In this document: one piece after another, positions 24,271-33,218 of the stretch
How the letters are laid out: every line of letters starts with the position of its first letter
How positions within the stretch are numbered: the stretch's first letter is position 1
Origin: Pararhizobium sp.
GTDB taxonomy: Bacteria > Pseudomonadota > Alphaproteobacteria > Rhizobiales > Rhizobiaceae
DNA length: 64,000 bases
Assembly (NCBI GenBank): GCA_030655075.1
Contig: JAURWE010000055.1
Location: forward strand, 186,001 to 250,000
Direction of reading: 5' to 3'
Notes under the pieces: generated by a model
What the model was told of the DNA's origin: nothing
What the model saw: only the letters and a program-made list of their open reading frames with translations
Database searches by the model: none
Position numbers and translations under genes: made by a program

Positions 24271-25437
24271 ATGACACAGACCGCACAGCGCATTTCCTAC
24301 ACGAGACCCTCGATCACCGAGCTCGAGGTGTCTTATGCGACCGATGCGGCCGCGAACGGCTGGGGCGAGCGCTGTTACGACTATATCGTCCGGTTCGAGA
24401 ACGCCTTCCGCACATATCTCGGCAGTGACTTCGCCATCGCCACATCCAGCTGCACCGGCGCCATGCATGTGGGCCTTGCCGCCCTCGGCATCGGGGCCGG
24501 GGACGAGGTAATCCTGGCCGATACCAACTGGATCGCCACGGCCGCGCCGATCGTCCATTCGGGCGCGACGCCTGTTTTCGTGGATGTGCTGGCCGATACA
24601 TGGTGCATCGACCCTAACAGCGTCGAGCGCGCCATCACACCACGCACCAGAGCGATCATCGCGACGCATATCTATGGCAATCTTTGCGACATGGACCGGC
24701 TTCTGGCGATCGGCGCTGCGCACGGCATTCCCGTCATCGAGGATGCGGCCGAGGCAATCGGATCGGTCTGGCATGGCCGCAAGGCCGGGTCCATGGGCGC
24801 TTTCGGCACGTTTTCCTTCCACGGAACAAAGACACTGACGACAGGCGAAGGCGGCATGTTCGTCACCAGCGATGCCGCCCTTTTCGAGCGTGTCCTGACG
24901 CTCAGCAATCATGGCCGGGCGCGCAGCCAGACAAAACAGTTCTGGCCGGATGAAATCGGCTTCAAATACAAGATGTCGAACATCCAGGCGGCGATCGGCT
25001 GCGGCCAGATCGAGCGGATCGAGACATTGACCGCCCGGAAACGGGCCATCCTTGCCGCCTATCGCAGCATTCTGGAGCTACATCCGGGCGTTCGTCTCAA
25101 CCCCGAACATCAAGGGACGGTCAACGGCGCATGGATGCCGACGGCCGTTTTCGATCGAGATACCGGCATTACCCGCGAAATTCTGCAGAAAGCGTTCAAC
25201 GACGCCAATATCGATGCCCGCGTCTTTTTCCACCCCTTGTCCAGCCTGCCGATGTTTCCCGAGCGGCGCGACAACGAACAGGCATGGGATATCCCTGAAC
25301 GGGCGATCAATCTGCCGAGCTATCATGATATGACGCAGGACGACATCGACCGCGTCGCCGACGTGGTCCTGACCCTGCTTGGCAGCAATGTTCCGCTGGA
25401 ATCGCGAGCCGCCCTGCGGCTGGCGAGCACCGCATGA
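24271..25437 (+). CDS. DegT/DnrJ/EryC1/StrS-family sugar aminotransferase
   Basis: A 388-aa PLP enzyme of the sugar aminotransferase family (perosamine synthetase, ArnB, DesI type). Visible are the PLP-phosphate region SSCTGAMHVGLAALGI, Asp158 in EDAAEAIGS, and the Schiff-base Lys187 in FHGTKTLTTGEGG. These enzymes aminate a keto-sugar nucleotide, usually with glutamate as donor. With the GNAT two genes downstream, it suggests an N-acylated amino sugar. The precise sugar is not readable from the sequence. Confidence 0.9.
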   Translation: MTQTAQRISYTRPSITELEVSYATDAAANGWGERCYDYIVRFENAFRTYLGSDFAIATSSCTGAMHVGLAALGIGAGDEVILADTNWIATAAPIVHSGATPVFVDVLADTWCIDPNSVERAITPRTRAIIATHIYGNLCDMDRLLAIGAAHGIPVIEDAAEAIGSVWHGRKAGSMGAFGTFSFHGTKTLTTGEGGMFVTSDAALFERVLTLSNHGRARSQTKQFWPDEIGFKYKMSNIQAAIGCGQIERIETLTARKRAILAAYRSILELHPGVRLNPEHQGTVNGAWMPTAVFDRDTGITREILQKAFNDANIDARVFFHPLSSLPMFPERRDNEQAWDIPERAINLPSYHDMTQDDIDRVADVVLTLLGSNVPLESRAALRLASTA

Positions 25438-25494
25438 CATGACCGGGGCCGTCCATTCGGACACACTCTTGAAACACACAAGGCACAGCATCCC

Positions 25495-26247
25495 ATGACA
25501 ACCACCGACGACCGCCAGGAATTCGAAGCGCACAAGAAAGAGATGTCTCTGGCGCTGGGTAAGGATGCCGAGGCGTTCGCGAAGTCCGTCGATACGCTGG
25601 TTGCACTCGACACCTATGACTATTCCTATCTCTGGTCGTTCCTCGGCGTGCCGATCATCCAGATGCCGGCCGACGTGATGGCGACGCAAGAGGTCATCTG
25701 GGCGACCCAGCCTGACGTCATCATCGAGACCGGCGTCGCCCGGGGCGGGTCGATGATCATGATGGCGGCCATGCTCAAGCTGATCGGCAAGGGCAAGGTT
25801 ATCGGCGTCGATATCGATATCCGCGCCCACAATCGCGAGGCCATCGAAAGCCACATCATGTCGCCGCTGATCGAGCTGATCGAGGGACCGTCGACAACGG
25901 CGGAAACGCTGGCGAAGGTGAAGGCCTCCATTCCAGAGGGTGCCACCGTGATGGTCGTTCTCGACAGCGATCACAGCCGCGATCACGTGCTCGACGAACT
26001 TAGGGTCTATGGACCGCTGGTGACCGAAGGCCAGTATCTTGTCGTCGCGGATACGCTGCTCGGCCGGGCTGAAGCCTCTCAGACGCCGACGAAACGCTCG
26101 AAGATCTGGTATCCGGGCGATGAGCCGCTGGCCGCCCTGAATGCCTATCTGGAAGAGACGGACCGTTTCGAGGTCGACGAGGTCCTGAACGGCAAGCTTG
26201 TGCTCTCTAGCTCTCCCGGCGGATATCTCCGATGCAAGCGGAGCTGA
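25495..26247 (+). CDS. CmcI-like (cephalosporin hydroxylase/rhamnosyl O-methyltransferase family) protein
   Basis: A 250-aa protein of the CmcI family (PF04989 type), a SAM-dependent methyltransferase fold despite the hydroxylase name. The block VIWATQPDVIIETGVARGGS (about residues 67-86) is the glycine-rich SAM loop; VIGVDIDIRAHNREAIESH and VMVVLDSDHSRDHVLDEL complete the fold, and YLVVADT follows. In surface-glycan loci such enzymes methylate sugars. It overlaps the next gene by 16 bp, implying coupled translation. Confidence 0.88.
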   Translation: MTTTDDRQEFEAHKKEMSLALGKDAEAFAKSVDTLVALDTYDYSYLWSFLGVPIIQMPADVMATQEVIWATQPDVIIETGVARGGSMIMMAAMLKLIGKGKVIGVDIDIRAHNREAIESHIMSPLIELIEGPSTTAETLAKVKASIPEGATVMVVLDSDHSRDHVLDELRVYGPLVTEGQYLVVADTLLGRAEASQTPTKRSKIWYPGDEPLAALNAYLEETDRFEVDEVLNGKLVLSSSPGGYLRCKRS

Positions 26248-26774
26248 GCGAAGATCCCTTTTTCGACGAGACGGCAAACGTGGTTTTCCGCGACGCCTGC
26301 GATGCGGATTTCGGCGGTCTCGCGGCCATCCGCCGGGACCGGGACATTCAGGCCATGCTCCTGACCGTTCCGGAATCGACGGACGATCAGGCCGTGCGCG
26401 ACTGGATCGAGCGCCGGAGAGCGGAGAAGGGCGGCATTTTCCGGGTGATTGCGGACGCCTCCACCGATACCGTCCTCGGCTTCATCCAGATCGGCCAGGT
26501 TCATCGCCGCAACCGCACCGGCTATGGCGGCCTTGCACTGATCTCCGAGGCGCGTGGACGCGGGCTTGGCAGGATCGCGCTGAACCTGCTGATGCGGACG
26601 GCATTCGAGACGCTGGGACTGTCAAAACTTTTGCTTGAGGTTCATCCGGATAACCAGCCAGCCTTGAAACTCTATGCGTCGTCCGGCTTCGCGGTTGTGG
26701 GCACGCTGAAGGCGCATTTCCGCGATGTGGATGGACGCGCTCATGATGTGGTGCTGTTGGAACGCATGCTCTGA
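26232..26774 (+). CDS. GNAT-family N-acetyltransferase
   Basis: A 180-aa acetyltransferase. A GNAT domain covers about residues 17-178; acetyl-CoA binding is seen in ISEARGRGLGRIALNLLM (R/Q-x-x-G-x-G/A), and LEVHPDNQPALKLYASSGF is the conserved motif B. In this cluster it probably acylates the amino sugar made by the DegT-type aminotransferase. Its end is 13 bp from the stop of the convergent WbqC-like gene. Confidence 0.88.
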   Translation: MQAELSEDPFFDETANVVFRDACDADFGGLAAIRRDRDIQAMLLTVPESTDDQAVRDWIERRRAEKGGIFRVIADASTDTVLGFIQIGQVHRRNRTGYGGLALISEARGRGLGRIALNLLMRTAFETLGLSKLLLEVHPDNQPALKLYASSGFAVVGTLKAHFRDVDGRAHDVVLLERML

Positions 26775-26787
26775 GCGGCACGGCGTC

Positions 26788-27504
26788 TTATAGCGTGAAC
26801 TCTTTCCAGCCGACCGTTCCGGACTGAAAGAAGGTGGCACCCCCGGCGCCGCAATTTGCGATCAGATCCAGTGAGGTCACATAGGGCGTGAATACGCCGT
26901 TCAGCTGCGGATAGGGCGTGCAGGCGTAGCGCATGTATTCCACGGCAATGCCCTTTTGCTCGAAGAGGGCGTGATTGAGATATTTCCGGGCGCCGTGCCC
27001 GGTGATGTAGACCGTGCCGTTGAGATGTTCGACGATGTCGCAGACCCGCTCGCTGCTCGATCCGGGGATGGGCAGCGTATCCGATGACAGGAACGCCGGG
27101 CGGCCGAGACCGAAATAGGCAGACAGCTCCAGCATCGACTGGCGCGAGATATCGGCGACCGTCCTGGCCTCCCGCGAAAAGACGCGATCCACGAGCCCCA
27201 GCATTTCCTCGCGAAAGGGCGCCTTCAGATAGGCCTGCCGCAGGATCTCCCGGTGTTTGCCGCGCCAGTCGATCCGGTCGTCGAGCATGACCTGATCAAT
27301 GCGCTGACCGAGATGCAGATCGCGCAGCGGCAGGGTCAGCCAGCTGACGCCGTTGGCGCCCTTCACCTGCACCCGGTTGCTGAAACTGCCCTTGGAATAT
27401 TGGACGTCATCATAGTGGACGAACACGTCCGCCAGCCGGATCTGCTCCAGCAGGCCCACCCAGGGGAAATACATCGACTGCGAAATAACGATATTCCGGC
27501 TCAT
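26788..27504 (-). CDS. WbqC-like family protein
   Basis: A 238-aa protein of the WbqC family (PF08889), found in many O-antigen loci and of uncertain chemistry. Hallmarks are the N-terminal ISQSMYFPWVGLLEQI, then HYDDVQYSKGSFSNRVQVK with TLPL. Family members are proposed to transfer or modify amino acids or sugars. It is last in the minus-strand glycan operon, 30 bp after the methyltransferase gene. Confidence 0.88.
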   Translation of the reverse strand: MSRNIVISQSMYFPWVGLLEQIRLADVFVHYDDVQYSKGSFSNRVQVKGANGVSWLTLPLRDLHLGQRIDQVMLDDRIDWRGKHREILRQAYLKAPFREEMLGLVDRVFSREARTVADISRQSMLELSAYFGLGRPAFLSSDTLPIPGSSSERVCDIVEHLNGTVYITGHGARKYLNHALFEQKGIAVEYMRYACTPYPQLNGVFTPYVTSLDLIANCGAGGATFFQSGTVGWKEFTL

Positions 27505-27534
27505 GATCCGTTCCAGCGCTGCACTACAAAGGCG

Positions 27535-28692
27535 TCAGCCGTCGATCCAGACCAGGTCCAGACCGGGACGGTGCAACGTCGCCTGCCCCGCAATGGCCGC
27601 CCGGGCTTTGAGTGGATTGAGACCGACGAAGACGACATCGATATCGCTGCCGAGCCCGGATGGGGATAGGACCGGGCGGTTGAAGTGCGTCGATCCCTGC
27701 AGTTTCGGGTTCTGGTCGAGGAAGGCGCGAAAATCCACCTCAGCCTCAATCCGGCTGCTGATCCAGCTGCCGTAGAAGCCTGAACCATAGACGGCGGCGC
27801 GTTTGCCGGAGAAGCGCTTGGCGGCGCCATCCATGCGTTTGGTCGCATCCTTCCAGAAGGCGCAGATCTCGTTGGCCTTGGCGACGGCGTCTGCGACCTC
27901 CTGTTGATCCGGGGCCCCTGCAACAGGTTGCTCAAGGCGCGTGGCAACCATGAAAAAGGCGCCCGGAAAAGCATCGCTGTCGATTGTGTCCAGTCGGAAG
28001 CCGGACAGGGCAAGAGCCCGGTGCAGGGACGCCTTGCTGAAATGGTTGAGGTGGTCCGCCACCGTCATATCACCGGGGTTTGCCGCGACATCCGGCATGG
28101 ACAGGAGGAGTTGACCGCCCGCAGCCAGAAGTGTGTGTAGCGTCTTCAGGAAGACTACCGGCTCGGCGACATGTTCGATGACGAAATGGCTGATGATGGC
28201 GTCAAAGCGTCCGGCCCAGGCGTCGGGGACGCTGTAGGTGGACTGGTCTTCGGGCTTGACCCACCCCTCCCAGGCCGCCTTGTAGTCCTGGCTGACATCG
28301 AAGACGTGCGGATGAAGATCAGGCCGGGCGCGGCACATCTTGTTCAGCGTTCCGGCCTTGCCGGCACCGTAGTCGAGGATGCGGGCTCCCTGCGGCAGAG
28401 CGAGAAGCTTAAAGCCGATGGCCGACTGATGGTCGGTGCGGTAGAGCGGCGTGCCGTCGTCAGCCATTGCAAATATCTGGTCGTGATCGTCCGATTCCAG
28501 CGAAATCCGGTATGTCGTGTCGTAGAAGGTTTTGATATCAGGCAGATCGGCGCATTGCGCATGGCCGCAAGCCTCGCAGACATAGACCTGCGTCGGCATG
28601 TCGATGAAACTCATCATCGAGGTCAGCGCCGGCGCCGAGGCGTCATAGGAAGCAGCGGCGATCGGCGAGCTGCAGACACGGCAGGTGGTCAT
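27535..28692 (-). CDS. SAM-dependent methyltransferase with zinc-binding N-terminus (sugar C-methyltransferase-like)
   Basis: A 385-aa protein. Two Cys pairs (Cys4/Cys7 and Cys39/Cys42, with Cys47) make a zinc-ribbon-like N-terminus. The SAM core has ILDYGAGKAGTLNKM and IISHFVIEHVAEPVVFLKTL. A C-terminal Rossmann-like domain with VYGSGFYGSWISSRI resembles the C-methyltransferase C-terminal domain. It starts inside the end of the dioxygenase gene (4-bp ATGA overlap). It may act on the same sugar nucleotide as the other methyltransferase at 31429; the two are clearly diverged. Confidence 0.82.
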   Translation of the reverse strand: MTTCRVCSSPIAAASYDASAPALTSMMSFIDMPTQVYVCEACGHAQCADLPDIKTFYDTTYRISLESDDHDQIFAMADDGTPLYRTDHQSAIGFKLLALPQGARILDYGAGKAGTLNKMCRARPDLHPHVFDVSQDYKAAWEGWVKPEDQSTYSVPDAWAGRFDAIISHFVIEHVAEPVVFLKTLHTLLAAGGQLLLSMPDVAANPGDMTVADHLNHFSKASLHRALALSGFRLDTIDSDAFPGAFFMVATRLEQPVAGAPDQQEVADAVAKANEICAFWKDATKRMDGAAKRFSGKRAAVYGSGFYGSWISSRIEAEVDFRAFLDQNPKLQGSTHFNRPVLSPSGLGSDIDVVFVGLNPLKARAAIAGQATLHRPGLDLVWIDG

Positions 28693-29549
28693 GCCGCACC
28701 GTCGCCGGAGGAGACGAGCTCAGGCAGGATCTTGCCGAAATCGACACCGGCTGCGAAGGAGCCTGCCCAGCCGATGCGTGTGCCGAGCGGATCGGCGAAG
28801 TTGAAGTAGCGGAACTGGACGCTCCAGCGCGGCATGTCCGAGACGTTGTGGCTACCCTGGTGCATGGTCAAGAAGTCCATGAGGATCAGGTCGCCCGGCT
28901 TGGTCAGCGGTGCAACGATGTCATATTTCGCCAGGCGTTCATCGCAACGGTCCATATGCAAGGCGTAGGCACCCGTCTTGCCGGCACCGGCGTCATCGCT
29001 ATAGACCGGGATCAGGCCTTCGGCATGCGAGCCGGAGGCGATCTGCACCGGACCCATTTCCGCCGTCACGGGAAGAAGCGGCGTCCAGAAGACGATGCCG
29101 TCGACGCTGCGCAGCTGGCTTGGGAATTCCTGGTGCCACTGGGCACGGAATTTTTCCTCGCCGGGATTGTCGATGCGGATGCCGTAACCGCCGGCGGCGA
29201 TGCCGGGCACGGAGCCGGGACGCATGGCCTCAAAGACGGTCAGGTTCTTTGCCTTGGCAACCAGCTGCATGAAGGCCGGGACCTGCTTGATGGCATCATA
29301 GACTTCGCCGCCCCAGGCGCGGTTCTTTGCGATCAGCGCCGGATAGGCCTTGGTCATGGCGTTCCAGGTCGTGTCCGTCGGCGCATCGACCTCGTACTTG
29401 CGGCACAGCAGTTCCAGAATGACCCGGATGCCTTCCTGGATCGGGGCGATATCGCGCTCAGCATCGTAGAACTGCGGCAGTATCGTGTAGCCCTTGAGCC
29501 CGAAATCATCCTTGGCGGATGCGGGGATCAGTACCTCGTTCTGGATCAT
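28689..29549 (-). CDS. Phytanoyl-CoA dioxygenase (PhyH)-family Fe(II)/2-oxoglutarate oxygenase
   Basis: A 286-aa PhyH-type protein. The metal triad can be placed at His139-x-Glu141 (QWHQEFPSQ) and His230 or His234 in DFLTMHQGSHNVS, with Arg247 (QFRYF) as the 2-oxoglutarate anchor. The usual motif is HxD, so HxE here is an unusual but tolerated variant. The family hydroxylates small molecules, lipids and sugars. GGAAGGA precedes the start. Flanked by a glycosyltransferase and a methyltransferase, it likely oxidises a glycan building block or side group. Confidence 0.85.
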   Translation of the reverse strand: MIQNEVLIPASAKDDFGLKGYTILPQFYDAERDIAPIQEGIRVILELLCRKYEVDAPTDTTWNAMTKAYPALIAKNRAWGGEVYDAIKQVPAFMQLVAKAKNLTVFEAMRPGSVPGIAAGGYGIRIDNPGEEKFRAQWHQEFPSQLRSVDGIVFWTPLLPVTAEMGPVQIASGSHAEGLIPVYSDDAGAGKTGAYALHMDRCDERLAKYDIVAPLTKPGDLILMDFLTMHQGSHNVSDMPRWSVQFRYFNFADPLGTRIGWAGSFAAGVDFGKILPELVSSGDGAA

Positions 29550-29628
29550 GCTGGTATCCTTCCGGTGTCAAAATTCCCGCCGATCCTAATCGCGGGACGA
29601 AACAGTTGAGGCCGCCAAAGGGCCAATG

Positions 29629-30843
29629 TCAGGCCGCCTTGAAATGCTCCTCCAGCTTCAAGGCAAGCTGGCTGCCCGGCGCAATCATCTGCTCTGCCAG
29701 ATGGTAGAGCTCGGCCGGCGTCTGCACCCCGGCGATCTTCTCGTCGATGAAAAGATGCTTTTCCGAAATCCCGTAGAACAGACCAGCATTGACCGGCTCG
29801 TTGTACGCAGGCTTGAAATAGTCCAGATATTTGCCGTTCTTCCAGACCGACAGCGCGGCCGTATAGCCCTCGACGGCAAGATCATAGGTCTCGCGATCGG
29901 TGCTCATGCCGCAGTTGATGCCGCAGGCTTCGGCAAAATACCGCTCCCAGCCGGCGACTTCGCCGTATCCATAGGTCGATCTGAACCAGTGCTGGCACTG
30001 TGCCACGCAGGCTGCGATGCCGAGGATCGTCGGGAAGGGAAAGTCCCGCATATAGGGATCGTCGTCAATGTTGCGGCCGACTTCGGCCATGAACTGCGCA
30101 TGGCCCCGGCGCATCTTCTCGGCATTGTTGATGGTTGCGGAATTGCTTTCCGGGCAGGCCCCCATGACGGAGAAGGGCCGTTCGGAATAGAAGAAATTCG
30201 TGGCCGTGGTCAGCGCCTTGCAGATGTTCTCGAAGTCGACGACCGGGTGCTCGAAGAAGCGGCCGCCGAACTTTCTTTTGATCTCGCGCATGACCTTCAT
30301 CGAAACGGCGCCGTGATAGATCGAGAACGGCGAATTCGGCGTGGCCTTGTGGTGTTTCCAGCCGAAGAATTCCTCGTAGAGCCAGGCGCGCGGAATGCGC
30401 GCGACATCGGTGCCGAGCGGAATGCAGATGTTGGATGGCTTCTGCTGGTTGGACGGCCAGTTGTAGGTCATCCGGCTCCAGACGAAGACATCGACCTCGT
30501 ATTGCTCGGCCTGGGTCCGGACGATCAGATCGACGACGTTGGCATCGATATAGTCGTCGTCGCCGATGACGCAGGCGAATTCGCCGGTGCTGGCTTCGAG
30601 GCAGCGTTCCCAGTTGTCGACCATGGACAGAACACGGCCTGCCGGGGGGATGAATTTCACGCGTGGATCGCCCGCGACATCCTTCATGAAGGCTTCCATG
30701 ATGGTGGCGTCGTCGGAATTGTCGGCGAACACGAACTCGACATCGGTGCGAAGGTTGATGAGGAGACTTCTGATCGTTTCCTGAAAGTAGCGCTGGCGGT
30801 TTCGCGACGGAACACAGATCGTCAGTTTCGGCTGGGCAAGCAT
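29629..30843 (-). CDS. Family 2 glycosyltransferase
   Basis: A 404-aa GT2 enzyme. The N-terminal PKLTICVPSRNRQRYFQETI and VEFVFADNSDDATIMEAF form the nucleotide-binding fold, and CVIGDDDYIDANVVDLIV holds the DxD metal motif. The longer C-terminal half is family-specific and not recognised. GGAG lies 8 bases before the ATG. It is adjacent to the PhyH-like gene (79 bp gap) and probably adds one residue to the surface glycan. Confidence 0.9.
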   Translation of the reverse strand: MLAQPKLTICVPSRNRQRYFQETIRSLLINLRTDVEFVFADNSDDATIMEAFMKDVAGDPRVKFIPPAGRVLSMVDNWERCLEASTGEFACVIGDDDYIDANVVDLIVRTQAEQYEVDVFVWSRMTYNWPSNQQKPSNICIPLGTDVARIPRAWLYEEFFGWKHHKATPNSPFSIYHGAVSMKVMREIKRKFGGRFFEHPVVDFENICKALTTATNFFYSERPFSVMGACPESNSATINNAEKMRRGHAQFMAEVGRNIDDDPYMRDFPFPTILGIAACVAQCQHWFRSTYGYGEVAGWERYFAEACGINCGMSTDRETYDLAVEGYTAALSVWKNGKYLDYFKPAYNEPVNAGLFYGISEKHLFIDEKIAGVQTPAELYHLAEQMIAPGSQLALKLEEHFKAA

Positions 30844-31010
30844 CGAGTTTCTCCGTTTGGCCCAGACTATCGGTGAGGGCTTTCCCGAAGCTTGTCTGCG
30901 AGGGGGCGACGATTGGTCCTGTCTTTTCGGCTTCTCAGATGGATATCGGCTTGATAAACAGCCTCATGCGGGCGTCAGGCCCTGTTGATCAGGACGAGAG
31001 TGAAGCGAAC

Positions 31011-31319
31011 ATGGCAAAGGCCCCGGCCGATTGCACGTCAATGGCAGAGATACGGCTGGAGATCGACCGGATCGACCAGGCGTTGATGGAGCTTTTCCAT
31101 GAACGCTGGACGTTCATCCACCGTGCCGCCGAGATCAAGACCGGCACCACGATGAAGGCGGATATTCCCTCCCGGGTCGACGAGGTCCGCGCCAATGCGC
31201 GGGCGCGGGCGGCCAGCATGGGCATGGATCCAGCCTTCTACGACGCTCTGTGGGCGCAACTGATCCGCCATTCGATCAATTACGAGAAGAACATTCTCGG
31301 TGAGCAGGATGCCGACTGA
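31011..31319 (+). CDS. Chorismate mutase type II (AroQ-like), stand-alone
   Basis: A 102-aa all-helical protein of the AroQ/PchB group: MAEIRLEIDRIDQALMELFH, ERWTFIHRAAEIK, and RVDEVRANARARAASMGM are the three-helix signature with the charged residues that hold chorismate. It converts chorismate to prephenate (or, less likely, acts as an isochorismate-pyruvate lyase). ATG at 31011 gives the usual family length; an in-frame start at 30873 adds an unrelated tail. It lies alone on the plus strand between two minus-strand glycan genes, which is an odd place for an aromatic amino-acid gene. Confidence 0.85.
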   Translation: MAKAPADCTSMAEIRLEIDRIDQALMELFHERWTFIHRAAEIKTGTTMKADIPSRVDEVRANARARAASMGMDPAFYDALWAQLIRHSINYEKNILGEQDAD

Positions 31320-31428
31320 CAGGCTCAGAGCTTGATCGACGGACGTTTGCCGGGGGCTTTTGCCGTCTCGACGGAAATGACCGGCTGAACGGGTCCCTTA
31401 CCGTCGGCACTTTGCACCGTTTCGGCCG

Positions 31429-32658
31429 CTACGGATGCACCGTCAGCGACGGCACCGCCGTCACGAACTTCCCACCCCAGTCTCTGATATACGAAAGTTG
31501 CTGCTTGATTTCGTCCTGAAGATTCCATGGCAGTATGACCACCCTTTCCGGTTTTCTCGATTTCAGTTCATCTTCGGTCATGACGGGAATGCGGCTGCCC
31601 GGCAGGAGCTGACCCTGCTTTGCCGGGTTCTTGTCGACGACGAAGGTTAGAAGGTCCGGTTTGACACCGGCAAAATTCAACAGCGTGTTGCCTTTGGCAG
31701 CGGCGCCGTAGGCCGCGACCTTGAGACCCGCCCGGCGGCTTTCGATGAGGAACGACAGGAAACCATCCCGCACATCTTCGGCGGCGGACTGGAAGCTCGT
31801 GTAGAACCGATCATCCAGCATGCCGGCATCGCGCTCGGCCTGCAGCACCGCAGCAACACGCGCCTCCACGGGGTGGCGCCCAAGGTCCGTCCGCTGCGCA
31901 AAGACGCGCAGACTGCCGCCATGCCAGGGCGTGGTTTCGACATCGAAGACCGTCAGCCCGTTGACGGCGAAGAGGCGCCTCACCGCCGTCAGCGACAGGT
32001 AGGAATAATGTTCGTGATAGGCCGTATCGAACTGCGCCTCACGAACCATGTTGAGCAGATGCGGGAATTCAAAGGTGGCAACGCCTGACGGTTTCAGCAG
32101 CATGGCAAAACCGGCGACGAAGTCATTGATATCGGGCACGTGCGCCAGCACATTGTTGGCCGCCATCAGATCGGCGCTGCGTCCTTCAAGCACAAGGCGC
32201 GCTGCCGTTTCGCGGCCGAAGAAATCCTCGGCGATCTCGATGCCCTTTGCCCGGGCGGCCTCGGCCGTGCTTCTGGTCGGCTCGATACCGAGGCAGTTGA
32301 TGCCGCGTTCTTTGACGTATTGCAGCAGGTAGCCGTCATTGGCGGCCACTTCGACGACGTGGCTGCCGGCATCGAGCCCGAAGCGGTCGCACATATCCGC
32401 GACATAGTGCTTTGCGTGATTCAGCCATGAGGTCGAAAACGAACTGAAATAGGCATAGCTGTCGGAAAAGAAGGTTTCGCGCTCGGCGAAATCCTCGGTC
32501 TGGACCAGACGGCATTCGGTGCAGGCGCGAATGACCAGCGGATACCAGAGTTCGGGCTTGTGGCGGTCCGCCAGTGCCACATAGGAATTCGAGGGCGGCG
32601 CCGTGCCGAGATCGAGAAACGGGATCATCTGGCCAGACTGGCAATGACGGCACTTCAT
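31429..32658 (-). CDS. NDP-sugar C-methyltransferase (NovU/TylCIII-type)
   Basis: A 409-aa enzyme with the full C-methyltransferase layout: an N-terminal zinc domain (Cys3, Cys6, Cys46, Cys49), the SAM domain (VVEVAANDGYLLQYVKERG, about residues 98-116, then NNVLAHVPDINDFV), and a C-terminal domain (KVAAYGAAAKGNTLLNFAGV, VVDKNPAKQGQLLPGSRIPV). Such enzymes methylate C-3 of a 4-keto-6-deoxy sugar nucleotide to make a branched-chain sugar. It overlaps the rfbC-like gene by 4 bp and lies in one operon with CDP-sugar genes, so a C-methylated CDP-sugar is likely. Confidence 0.92.
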   Translation of the reverse strand: MKCRHCQSGQMIPFLDLGTAPPSNSYVALADRHKPELWYPLVIRACTECRLVQTEDFAERETFFSDSYAYFSSFSTSWLNHAKHYVADMCDRFGLDAGSHVVEVAANDGYLLQYVKERGINCLGIEPTRSTAEAARAKGIEIAEDFFGRETAARLVLEGRSADLMAANNVLAHVPDINDFVAGFAMLLKPSGVATFEFPHLLNMVREAQFDTAYHEHYSYLSLTAVRRLFAVNGLTVFDVETTPWHGGSLRVFAQRTDLGRHPVEARVAAVLQAERDAGMLDDRFYTSFQSAAEDVRDGFLSFLIESRRAGLKVAAYGAAAKGNTLLNFAGVKPDLLTFVVDKNPAKQGQLLPGSRIPVMTEDELKSRKPERVVILPWNLQDEIKQQLSYIRDWGGKFVTAVPSLTVHP

Positions 32659-33218
32659 GCTGCTACTCCGCGATAACCGGATGCGAGAAACGGGTGGGCA
32701 AGATCGCGCGGGGAGAGATGTTCCACCGGCAGCGGCCAGTCGATGCCGAGCACCGGATCGGCGCAGTTCAGCCCGGCTTCCGCTTCGGCGGCATAGGGTT
32801 CGGAATGGGCATAGAGCATGCGGACATCGCCTGATAGCGCCTGGAAGCCATGGGCGAAGCCCTTGGGGATCAGCAGCGACAGGGCGTTATCCTCAGACAA
32901 TTCGACGGCGAAGGATTTCAGGAATGTCGGGGAGCCATCGCGAATATCGACCACGACATCCAGAACACGGCCACGCGTGCAGGTGACGAGCTTGATCTCG
33001 GCATGCGGCGGCCGCTGGAAATGCATGCCGCGGACGGTGCCCCTGTGTACGGTTCCTGTCTCATTCAGCTGGGCGATCTGGCCAGTCCAGCCGAATTCGG
33101 CGAGATCGGTGGCGCAAAAGAGGCGCGAAAGAAAGCCGCGCTCATCCGGCAGCCGGCGCCGGGCGAGCACGACAAGGCCTTCGAGCGGCGTCGGCTGCGG
33201 CTCGAACCGGCGGCTCAC
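32655..33218 (-). CDS. NDP-4-dehydro-6-deoxyhexose 3,5-epimerase (RfbC-like)
   Basis: A 187-aa cupin epimerase of the RmlC family. The conserved catalytic His is in RGMHFQRPPHAEIKLVTC and the downstream PKGFAHGFQALS is the second family block. In RmlC the substrate is dTDP-linked; here the neighbours are CDP-glucose enzymes, so the substrate is more likely a CDP-4-keto-6-deoxyhexose. It overlaps both the gene before and after it by 4 bp. Confidence 0.88.
   Translation of the reverse strand: MSRRFEPQPTPLEGLVVLARRRLPDERGFLSRLFCATDLAEFGWTGQIAQLNETGTVHRGTVRGMHFQRPPHAEIKLVTCTRGRVLDVVVDIRDGSPTFLKSFAVELSEDNALSLLIPKGFAHGFQALSGDVRMLYAHSEPYAAEAEAGLNCADPVLGIDWPLPVEHLSPRDLAHPFLASGYRGVAA

Noticed and set aside
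31325..31528. A 67-codon minus frame after the C-methyltransferase, considered as a frameshifted C-terminus
   Set aside because: The methyltransferase already ends at the usual family length, and this frame has low-complexity text.
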